Positions 16,032 to 22,632 of a DNA stretch of 38,066 nt are shown piece after piece. The notes below the pieces were generated by a model that ran no database searches, was not told the DNA's origin, and was given only the letters and a program-made list of their open reading frames with translations. Position numbers and translations under genes: made by a program. Origin of the DNA: UBA11540 sp045536425 (GTDB lineage Bacteria > Bacillota > Clostridia > Oscillospirales > Ruminococcaceae). The stretch lies in contig JAZSNN010000034.1 in the NCBI GenBank assembly GCA_045536425.1, forward strand, positions 1-38,066, in the 5' to 3' direction. Within the stretch, counting starts at the first letter, position 1. Each line of letters opens with the position of its first letter.

Positions 16032-16874
16032 ATGGAAAAGAAAGAAAAGCTGAGGAAAAAACTCTGTATAACCTTTGCGTTTTTGCTCTCCTTGGCTCTG
16101 TTTGTAACACTTGTCACTGCAACGCTCAGATTCACGCTTCTCAACAGGACTTTTTTTGTAGACAAGCTTGAAAAAAGCGAATATTCACAGATAGTCTATG
16201 AAAAGGTTATCGAGGAGCTTTCGAGCGATGGCTATGTCTCTGGCTTTGACGAAAACTTTTTCTCGCAGGTTTTGAGTGTAGAAACCATAAACACCCCTGT
16301 GCTAACGCTAGTGGATAGAATCTATGGTACAGGCGAGTACCAAGAGGCACCCATAGAGGAAATTTCAAATAAGCTCTTCGAAGCCTTTGTAAAGAGCCTC
16401 GAATCTCGCGACGTTACAATTGATGAGGTGCAGTCGATACAGATAAAAGCCTTTGCAACACAGTGTGCAAACTATGTTTCTGTGGCCGCAAGACTTCCCC
16501 TCTCGCTAAAGGCAGAGAGTGCTGTCAAGACTGCGAAACCGCTTTGTACCATTGCTCCGATTTTGCTCGGCGCGTTTGCGATTTTCTGCATTGGATTTAT
16601 TGCTAAAACAAACCCCAAAAGCAAAGAGGCACTGCGCTATCTGTCCTACTCGCTCACTGCTGCGGCACTTATGACCGCAACCCCTGCAATAGCATTGCTC
16701 GTAACAGGTGTGTTAAAGAAGGTTTCCACAGCCGATAAAGCGTTCTATTATCTAGTGCAAACGATAGGAACAGACCTCTCGTACATAATTCTTGCAGTAG
16801 CAGTAGCTACCCTCGCGCCTTCTGTGATACTCACCATCATATATTTTGTAACTCCAAAAGCAGATAACCAATAA
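16032..16874 (+). CDS. Polytopic membrane protein of unknown function
   Basis: This is a 280-residue protein. One membrane segment near the N-terminus (about 11-33) is followed by an extracytoplasmic helical region (about 35-175) containing LNRTFFVDKLEKSEYSQIVYEK, and then three membrane segments (about 178-198, 213-233, 248-272). I do not recognise the family. The start is ATG 16032, with SD GAGGTG at 16020-16025; the GTG at 16023 lies inside that SD. It follows the sortase by 5 bases and ends at a good terminator, so it is the third gene of the substrate-sortase operon and may help assemble or insert the anchored protein. That role is inferred only from position. Confidence 0.75.
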   Translation: MEKKEKLRKKLCITFAFLLSLALFVTLVTATLRFTLLNRTFFVDKLEKSEYSQIVYEKVIEELSSDGYVSGFDENFFSQVLSVETINTPVLTLVDRIYGTGEYQEAPIEEISNKLFEAFVKSLESRDVTIDEVQSIQIKAFATQCANYVSVAARLPLSLKAESAVKTAKPLCTIAPILLGAFAIFCIGFIAKTNPKSKEALRYLSYSLTAAALMTATPAIALLVTGVLKKVSTADKAFYYLVQTIGTDLSYIILAVAVATLAPSVILTIIYFVTPKADNQ

Positions 16875-16879
16875 CCTCG

Positions 16880-16907
16880 AAACCCGTCGCAGAAGCGGCG
16901 GGTTTTT
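16880..16907 (+). terminator. Terminator of the sortase operon
   Basis: AAACCCGTCGC (16880-16890) pairs with GCGGCGGGTTT (16895-16905, one GU) around AGAA, followed by a T tract. Confidence 0.88.
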
Positions 16908-16918
16908 GTCAAAAAGTA

Positions 16919-16947
16919 TTGAAAAAAGTTTTCGGATTTGGTATAAT
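16919..16947 (+). promoter_or_regulatory. Promoter of recA
   Basis: TTGAAA (16919-16924), 17 bases, TATAAT (16942-16947) with a TGG extension. No LexA-type GAAC-N4-GTTC sequence is seen between the terminator and the start codon. Confidence 0.7.
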
Positions 16948-16997
16948 ATAGGATGTATAAAAATGCCCGATGTAACGGGATGAAGAGGAGAAAACCT

Positions 16998-18125
16998 ATG
17001 GCTGTTAAAGAATCTAAAATCGTGAAAAGAACAACCGAAAAAACAAATGACGGCAAAAAGGAAGCCTTGGAGCTTGTGCTTCAGAAAATCGAAAAGGATT
17101 TTGGTAAAGGCGCTGTAATGCGTTTGGGTCAGGATACCTATATGAACGTTGAGTCGGTGTCCACGGGTTCTCTCGGACTTGATATAGCTTTGGGAATCGG
17201 CGGTGTACCGAAGGGAAGAATTGTCGAGATTTACGGTCCCGAAAGCTCGGGTAAAACCACCGTCGCACTTCATATAGTTGCAGAGGTACAGAAAAAGGGC
17301 GGAAACGCTGCGTTCATCGACGTTGAACACGCTCTCGACCCTATGTACGCAAAGGCACTCGGTGTTGATATCGACGAACTGTTGGTTTCACAGCCCGATA
17401 CAGGTGAGCAGGCACTCGATATCGCAGATGCTCTCATTCGCTCTGCCGCTATCGACGTAATCGTTGTCGACTCTGTTGCCGCTATGGTAACAAAAGCCGA
17501 AATCGAAGGCGAAATGGGCGCATCCCACGTCGGTGTTCAGGCAAGACTTATGTCGCAGGCTATGAGAAAGCTCACAGGCTCCATCTCAAAGACAAACTGC
17601 GTTGCAATATTTATAAATCAGCTTCGTGAAAAGGTTGGCGTAATGTTCGGTAACCCCGAAACCACCCCCGGTGGCCGTGCGCTGAAGTTCTATTCCTCTG
17701 TCCGTATCGACGTCAGACGCGGTGAGGCAATCAAGGACGGCAACACCGTAATCGGTAACCATACAAAAGCAAAGGTTGTAAAGAACAAGGTGGCTCCTCC
17801 CTTCAAGGAGGCTGAGTTTGATATTATGTACGGCAAGGGCATCTCCTATGAGGGCGAGGTTCTTGATATGGGTATCGAGCTCGGTCAGGTTGGAAAGAGC
17901 GGTGCTTGGATAACCTATAAGGACGTAATGCGCGTTCAGGGCAGAGATAACGCAAAGCTCTTCCTTGAGAACAACCCCAACGTCTGCGCGGAAATTGCAA
18001 CCTACATCAGAGAACACGCGGGCGAGCTTTCCGGCAAGAAGGTGAAGGGCGCAGTAAAAAAGATGGCTTCTGAGGAAAGAACTCCTTCAAGCTCCGTTCT
18101 GGACGTTCAGGTTGACGACGAATGA
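16998..18125 (+). CDS. recA: Recombinase RecA
   Basis: This 375-residue RecA polymerises on single-stranded DNA, catalyses strand exchange and stimulates LexA self-cleavage. The Walker A motif GPESSGKT is at 80-87, the catalytic Glu is at 110 (DVEHALDP), the Walker B is VIVVDSVAAM, and the loop segments MSQAMRKLTG and NQLREKVGVMFGNPETTPGG are intact. The N-terminal extension before the core is about 14 residues longer than in E. coli. The start is ATG 16998, with SD AGAGGAG at 16984-16990; the in-frame ATG at 16953 has no SD. It overlaps recX by 4 bases, a coupled pair. A short CCCG...CGGG hairpin precedes the SD. Confidence 0.98.
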   Translation: MAVKESKIVKRTTEKTNDGKKEALELVLQKIEKDFGKGAVMRLGQDTYMNVESVSTGSLGLDIALGIGGVPKGRIVEIYGPESSGKTTVALHIVAEVQKKGGNAAFIDVEHALDPMYAKALGVDIDELLVSQPDTGEQALDIADALIRSAAIDVIVVDSVAAMVTKAEIEGEMGASHVGVQARLMSQAMRKLTGSISKTNCVAIFINQLREKVGVMFGNPETTPGGRALKFYSSVRIDVRRGEAIKDGNTVIGNHTKAKVVKNKVAPPFKEAEFDIMYGKGISYEGEVLDMGIELGQVGKSGAWITYKDVMRVQGRDNAKLFLENNPNVCAEIATYIREHAGELSGKKVKGAVKKMASEERTPSSSVLDVQVDDE

Positions 18126-18733
18126 TAAAAATTGAGGCTATGACAATGACGGCTTCGGGCAAAAAACTCAAAGCCGTTTTGTCTAATGGCAAAACGATAT
18201 ATTTAGATAGCGAAACCGCATACAAATATCGCGTCGACACCGCTACCGAATATACCGACGAGGAGTTTGAGGAGATTCTCTGCGACAGCGAGTATAACCT
18301 CACGAAAAACCGTGCGTTTAATATCCTCGAATATAGAGCGCACAGCAAAAAGGAACTTTTTGACAAGCTCTGCGAAAAAACCGACGAGGATACCGCTTTT
18401 GCGGTGGTCGAAAAGATGTGCGAGCTCGGTCTTGTAAACGACAAGGCGCTTCTTCGCGATAAGCTCGAAAACCTCTTGAACGTCAAGAAATATGGCATTA
18501 AAAGAGCGACAAACGACCTTTTGTTAAAGGGCTTTGACCGCGACGAAATCGAGTCAGCAATCGAGGAAATGGAGTATGATGAATTCTCCGTTGTATGTGA
18601 AATTATAGAGCGCAGATACGCCGACGAACTTCCCGAAAGCGATATAAAGGGACGGCAAAGGATACTCGCTGCCCTAATGCGAAGGGGCTTTTCGTATGAC
18701 GATATAAAATCGGCGATGGCAGAATATCTGTGA
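18122..18733 (+). CDS. recX: Regulatory protein RecX
   Basis: This 203-residue protein is composed of the three-helix repeats of the RecX family. Visible are ILEYRAHSKKELFDKL (first repeat), VEKMCELGLVNDKALLRDKL (second) and the C-terminal RILAALMRRGFSYDDIKSAM (third). RecX binds the RecA filament and limits or modulates its activity. The ATG overlaps the recA stop (ATGA), so translation is coupled. The N-terminal 70 residues form a small separate domain, as in other Firmicutes RecX. The 3' end overlaps the region just before rimO. Confidence 0.93.
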   Translation: MIKIEAMTMTASGKKLKAVLSNGKTIYLDSETAYKYRVDTATEYTDEEFEEILCDSEYNLTKNRAFNILEYRAHSKKELFDKLCEKTDEDTAFAVVEKMCELGLVNDKALLRDKLENLLNVKKYGIKRATNDLLLKGFDRDEIESAIEEMEYDEFSVVCEIIERRYADELPESDIKGRQRILAALMRRGFSYDDIKSAMAEYL

Positions 18734-18747
18734 TTTTGGAGGAAAAA

Positions 18748-20073
18748 ATGTCTGTAAAGGTTGGAATGGTGTCCCTTGGATGCTCCAAAAATCAGGTGGA
18801 TGCAGAGATAATGCTTTCCATCTTGAAGAAGGCAGGCTATGAGCTTTGCACCGAAGCAGGACTTTGTGACGTTGTAATCGTCAACACCTGCGGATTTATC
18901 GAGGATGCCAAGAAAGAAGCAATCGAGAATATTCTCGAATTCTGCACCCTAAAAAAAGAGGGCAGAATAAAGGCAGTCGTCGTGACGGGATGCCTTGCCG
19001 AGAGATATAAGGAAGAGATAGCAAACGAGATTCCCGAAGCCGACGTAATACTCGGTATCGGAAGTAACGAGCACATCGTTGACGCAATCGAAAAAGCACT
19101 CAAAGGGGAGCGCGTGACACGCTTTGACCCCAAGGAAAATCTGATGCTCGACGGAGATAGAATAATCTCCAATCTCCCGTTCTATGCCTATCTCAAGATT
19201 GCCGACGGTTGCGACAATCGATGCACCTACTGTGCAATCCCGATGATACGCGGTGGTTTCAGAAGCCGTAAGATAGAGAATATAGTCGAAGAGGCAAAAG
19301 CACTTGTCAAAAAAGGCGTCAAGGAACTAAATGTCGTGGCACAAGATACAACCCGCTACGGTGAGGACCTCTACGGTAAGCCGATGCTTTGCGAGCTTCT
19401 TGATGAGCTTTGCAAAATTGACGGGCTCAAATGGATTCGCCTTTTGTACTGCTACCCCGAGCGCATCACCGATGAGCTCATCGAAACTGTAAAAAATCAA
19501 CCCAAGATTGTAAAATACTTCGACGTCCCGATTCAGCATATCAGCACCCCCGTGCTCCGCGCAATGAATCGCCGCGATACCGAAGAATCCCTGAAATCAC
19601 TCTTCAAGAAAATTCGCGAGGAAATCCCCGATGTAGTGCTCAGAACCACCCTCATCGCAGGTTTCCCCGGTGAAACCGAAGAGGATTTTGAAAAGCTCTG
19701 CGAGTTTGTAAAGGAACAGCAGTTTGAAAGACTCGGCTGCTTTGCATACTCCCGCGAGGAAGGCACTCCCGCCGCCGAGATGGAAAACCAACTCGACGAA
19801 GAGGTCAAGGCGCGCAGAGCCGAGGTCATAATGGACGAACAATACCTCTCTGCCGAAAGATACAACCAGAGTATGATAGGCAAGGAGATAGAGGTTGTAA
19901 TCGAGGGCTTTGATAAATATGCCGAGTGCTTCTTTGGCAGAAGTACCGCAGACGCTCCCGATATCGACCCCAAGGTGTTCATCACCTCGAGAAAAGGCTA
20001 TTCAACGGGCGACTTTGTAAAGGTAGTCGTTGACGATTATATGGAATACGACCTGATTGCAACCGCAATCTGA
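18748..20073 (+). CDS. rimO: Ribosomal protein S12 methylthiotransferase RimO
   Basis: This is a 441-residue radical-SAM methylthiotransferase. The N-terminal domain has cluster cysteines C12, C48 and C82; the LGCSKNQVDAE signature (10-20) separates RimO from MiaB. The radical SAM motif CDNRCTYC (C155, C159, C162) follows, and the C-terminus is a TRAM domain. RimO adds a methylthio group to a conserved Asp of ribosomal protein S12. The start is ATG 18748, with SD TTGGAGG about 6 bases upstream; an in-frame ATT (18730) overlapping recX is an unlikely start. The gene lies between recX and pgsA. No oddities were seen. Confidence 0.95.
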   Translation: MSVKVGMVSLGCSKNQVDAEIMLSILKKAGYELCTEAGLCDVVIVNTCGFIEDAKKEAIENILEFCTLKKEGRIKAVVVTGCLAERYKEEIANEIPEADVILGIGSNEHIVDAIEKALKGERVTRFDPKENLMLDGDRIISNLPFYAYLKIADGCDNRCTYCAIPMIRGGFRSRKIENIVEEAKALVKKGVKELNVVAQDTTRYGEDLYGKPMLCELLDELCKIDGLKWIRLLYCYPERITDELIETVKNQPKIVKYFDVPIQHISTPVLRAMNRRDTEESLKSLFKKIREEIPDVVLRTTLIAGFPGETEEDFEKLCEFVKEQQFERLGCFAYSREEGTPAAEMENQLDEEVKARRAEVIMDEQYLSAERYNQSMIGKEIEVVIEGFDKYAECFFGRSTADAPDIDPKVFITSRKGYSTGDFVKVVVDDYMEYDLIATAI

Positions 20074-20086
20074 CGGAGGTATTAAA

Positions 20087-20659
20087 ATGAAGCTTAACAC
20101 CCCCAATAAACTCACGCTGATACGAATGATACTTGTGCCGTTTTTCGTAGTATTTTTGTCGGTAGAGGCAATACCGCACAGATACCTTTGGGCGCTTGTG
20201 TTCTTCTCGGTCGCGTCCTTCACGGATTTTCTTGATGGACACCTTGCGAGAAAGCACAACCTCGTCACGAATTTCGGAAAATTTCTCGACCCTCTTGCAG
20301 ACAAGCTTCTCGTAATCTCGGCACTGATGTGCTTTGTAGAATCCGAGCTTCTCTCTGCAATAGCGGTAATAATCACCATCGCAAGAGAATTTGCAGTAAC
20401 CTCTGTTCGTTTGGTTTCCGCAGGAAGCGGAGTGGTAATCCCTGCTGATATTTGGGGTAAGGTAAAAACCGTCACCCAAATCATCGGTATAATTTTGGTG
20501 ATGTTTATGCAGGAGCTTCTTGAAATCGGTGTGCTCCCTGAGAGTTTTCCTGCTGACATAATCGGTGAAGTGCTTATCTGGATATCGGTTGTGTGTGCCG
20601 TTGTTTCAGGAGCAAGATATGTGTACTACAACTGGTCGCATATAAAAACCGACGAATAA
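20087..20659 (+). CDS. pgsA: CDP-diacylglycerol-glycerol-3-phosphate 3-phosphatidyltransferase
   Basis: This 190-residue membrane enzyme makes phosphatidylglycerol phosphate from CDP-diacylglycerol and glycerol-3-phosphate. The complete CDP-alcohol phosphotransferase motif D-x2-DG-x2-AR-x8-G-x3-D-x3-D is visible at D47, D50, G51, A54, R55, G64, D68 and D72. About five or six membrane segments are expected. The start is ATG 20087, with SD GGAGGT at 20076-20081. The gene is 13 bases after rimO, in the same operon as recA-recX-rimO. The family also contains phosphatidylserine and cardiolipin synthases, but length and N-terminal NTPNKLTLIRMILVP are typical of PgsA. Confidence 0.93.
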   Translation: MKLNTPNKLTLIRMILVPFFVVFLSVEAIPHRYLWALVFFSVASFTDFLDGHLARKHNLVTNFGKFLDPLADKLLVISALMCFVESELLSAIAVIITIAREFAVTSVRLVSAGSGVVIPADIWGKVKTVTQIIGIILVMFMQELLEIGVLPESFPADIIGEVLIWISVVCAVVSGARYVYYNWSHIKTDE

Positions 20660-20690
20660 AATCCCCCGAAATTTTGAGGAGGTCAAAAAG

Positions 20691-21611
20691 ATGAGAAAAG
20701 ACGGAGTCAGAGTAAAGGGTGCCGACCCGATGTATACGGTCGCTCCCTACATAATGGACAAGCGTTATGATGCGATGAATATGATAACGCTTGATATCCC
20801 CGCAGAACCTATGAAAAGCTACCTCAACGAGAAGAGAAAAGAAGGCATAAACATCAGCCACCTTGCTCTTTTCCTCGCAGCGTACACAAGGACAATTGCA
20901 GAATTCCCGTCGCTAAACCGCTTTATCGTAAACAAGCGCATCTATGCCCGTAATGAAATTGCCGTTGGAATGGTAGTTCTAAAGGGCGGAAAGATGGACC
21001 ACGGAACAATGGCAAAGATGTATTTCGAGCCTACCGACGATATCTTCGAGATAAACAGAAAGATAGAAAAGTTCGTCGAAGAAAACCGCACCGAGCCCGA
21101 GAACAACAGTACCGAAAAGCTTATCAAGGTACTTCTCAGTGCCCCCGGTGTGCTCAGCATAGGCGTTAGAGTCTTCAAGTTTATGGATAAATACGGTCTG
21201 CTTCCTCGTTCAATAATCGAAGCAAGCCCATTCCATACAACCTTTGTTGTTTCAAACCTCGCAAGCATCAGAACAAACCATATCTACCACCACTGCTATG
21301 AGTTTGGTACAACCAGCGTTATTATCACAATGGGTAATGCGCGTGAGGTCGCAAAACGTAAGGGTGGAGAGATAAAGTTCGAGAAATGTATTCCCCTCGG
21401 TGTCGTAATGGACGAGCGTATCTGCTCGGGAAGTTACTTTGCCCTCGCGTTTAGAAAATTCAGAAACTACCTCGAAGACCCCACAACCCTCGAAGGACCG
21501 CCCAAGGTGCTCAACGTCGAGGTTGAAAAGGTCAAAAAAGGCAAATATAAATTCATAAGAAACGCTGAAACCACCTCTGCCGAAACCGAAGAAGAGGTCG
21601 CAACAGTATAA
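20691..21611 (+). CDS. 2-oxoacid dehydrogenase E2-fold protein lacking the catalytic motif
   Basis: This 306-residue protein resembles the catalytic (chloramphenicol acetyltransferase-like) domain of 2-oxoacid dehydrogenase E2 components: INISHLALFLAAYTRTIAEFPSLNR near the start and PLGVVMDERICSGSYFALAFRKFRNYLEDP near the end. There is no lipoyl or subunit-binding domain. The E2 active-site motif DHRxxDG reads DERICSG here (241-247): His is replaced by Glu and the second Asp by Ser. That makes normal acyltransfer unlikely. Proteins of this type are often annotated as E2 in Clostridia; their role is unknown to me. SD AGGAGG before the ATG, 31 bases after pgsA. A terminator follows. It may be a structural or regulatory pseudo-enzyme. 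Confidence 0.8.
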   Translation: MRKDGVRVKGADPMYTVAPYIMDKRYDAMNMITLDIPAEPMKSYLNEKRKEGINISHLALFLAAYTRTIAEFPSLNRFIVNKRIYARNEIAVGMVVLKGGKMDHGTMAKMYFEPTDDIFEINRKIEKFVEENRTEPENNSTEKLIKVLLSAPGVLSIGVRVFKFMDKYGLLPRSIIEASPFHTTFVVSNLASIRTNHIYHHCYEFGTTSVIITMGNAREVAKRKGGEIKFEKCIPLGVVMDERICSGSYFALAFRKFRNYLEDPTTLEGPPKVLNVEVEKVKKGKYKFIRNAETTSAETEEEVATV

Positions 21612-21615
21612 AACC

Positions 21616-21641
21616 AAAGCACCGAGATTTCTCGGTGCTTT
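21616..21641. terminator. Bidirectional terminator between the E2-like gene and the minus-strand gene
   Basis: AAAGCACCGAG (21616-21626) pairs with CTCGGTGCTTT (21631-21641) around ATTT. It lies between convergent stop codons. Confidence 0.8.
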
Positions 21642-21646
21642 CACTT

Positions 21647-22168
21647 TTAATAAAACCACATTGTAGGCAGATAGAATAGATACGGGGCGGTGAATAGCGC
21701 GAGGTTTAGTGCGACACGCTTTTTGTGTTCGGGGGAGAGGTCGGCTTTTTTCAGACACCATCTGAGGTTAATTTTATAAATCAAAAATCCCACGAAAGCC
21801 ACAAAAACGGTGACAAGGAGAAACGCAAAGATATTTTCAAACGGGTTGTAGCATACCGAGTTCGTCACGTTTTCATACCACCACTCGTCAAACGCTTCGT
21901 TTTTGGTTTCCATCATACAAGCAGTCGCAAACATCAATACAGAGCCGATTATATCAGCGACAAAGCCCATAATCCACACCTTGAAAATTACCTTTTTGGC
22001 GATTTTTTTGCGATTTTCGACCTCCAAAAATTTGAGGGTGAAAAGTACAACCAAAAAATCAATCACAAGGTTTGCAGGTAAAACAGCAAACCAAATCCAA
22101 GTTATAGGAAACGATACCAAAAGCCAAAAAGGGAAGATAACGTTATACAGTTTCGTGCTTTTCTTCAT
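21647..22168 (-). CDS. Small polytopic membrane protein of unknown function
   Basis: This 173-residue protein has about four or five hydrophobic segments: near 8-28 (VIFPFWLLVSFPITWIWF), 30-47, 62-83, 105-130 and at the C-terminus (LFTAPYLFYLPTMW). A short charged stretch lies between them (KKADLSPEHKKR). No family is recognised. The start is 22168, with rc GAGGTG close by; an upstream in-frame ATG (22204) adds 12 residues without a better SD. It shares its upstream region with the divergent small gene at 22282. The palindrome at 22228-22253 overlaps both putative promoters. Confidence 0.7.
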   Translation of the reverse strand: MKKSTKLYNVIFPFWLLVSFPITWIWFAVLPANLVIDFLVVLFTLKFLEVENRKKIAKKVIFKVWIMGFVADIIGSVLMFATACMMETKNEAFDEWWYENVTNSVCYNPFENIFAFLLVTVFVAFVGFLIYKINLRWCLKKADLSPEHKKRVALNLALFTAPYLFYLPTMWFY

Positions 22169-22227
22169 AAAATCACCTCGAAAAAATTTTATCATATTTT
22201 CCAAAAATTTGCAACAAAGTCCGTTTT

Positions 22228-22253
22228 ATAGTACACAAGCTCTTGTATACTAT
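22228..22253. promoter_or_regulatory. Palindromic operator-like site between two divergent membrane genes
   Basis: ATAGTACACAAG (22228-22239) and CTTGTATACTAT (22242-22253) form a 12-bp inverted repeat with one mismatch and a 2-base centre. It overlaps a TATACT -10 (22246-22251) on the plus strand and lies next to TTGACT (22254-22259 rc) on the minus strand. It looks like a binding site for a dimeric repressor. Confidence 0.5.
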
Positions 22254-22281
22254 AGTCAAGCTCAAGGAAAGGATGATAAAA

Positions 22282-22503
22282 ATGACAAATTTACAAAGAA
22301 AACCGCAGATAGAAGATAGAATCTTTGAGGTAATCGAGGGTGGCAAAAACCGCAAAAGGCTGGTTGAAAGGCTTTTGGGTGTCGCTGTCCTAGTCGCAGG
22401 TGGCTTGGTAATGCTTTTTGACGGAGACGCTACCGCACTTTTGTTTGTCAGCTTTTTTTCGTTGCCGATGATATTCTCAAAGAAAAGCGTGATACTCAAA
22501 TGA
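22282..22503 (+). CDS. Small membrane protein of unknown function
   Basis: This 73-residue protein has a charged N-terminal half (QIEDRIFEVIEGGKNRKRLVERLL) followed by two short hydrophobic stretches (about 33-47 and 52-64) and a KK tail. The start at ATG 22282 fits the AAAGGA SD; ATG 22273 is also in frame but has poor spacing. The ORF is short, but a promoter region, SD and terminator all surround it, so it is likely real. No function is recognised. Confidence 0.6.
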   Translation: MTNLQRKPQIEDRIFEVIEGGKNRKRLVERLLGVAVLVAGGLVMLFDGDATALLFVSFFSLPMIFSKKSVILK

Positions 22504-22521
22504 AAAACAAATCAAAAAACT

Positions 22522-22552
22522 AAACCGACAGCAGTTAAAATGCTGTCGGTTT
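22522..22552 (+). terminator. Terminator-like hairpin after the small membrane gene
   Basis: AAACCGACAGCA (22522-22533) pairs perfectly with TGCTGTCGGTTT (22541-22552), loop of 7. The T tract is broken (TTTGTTTG), so it may be partly leaky. Confidence 0.7.
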
Positions 22553-22566
22553 GTTTGCATAAACCC

Positions 22567-22595
22567 TTGAAATAATGCGGGGAAAATGGTATAAT
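22567..22595 (+). promoter_or_regulatory. Promoter of the recJ operon
   Basis: TTGAAA (22567-22572), 17 bases, TATAAT (22590-22595) with a TGG extension. Confidence 0.7.
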
Positions 22596-22632
22596 AACTT
22601 AATTAAGTAAATGAAAACGCAGGTAAACGAAG

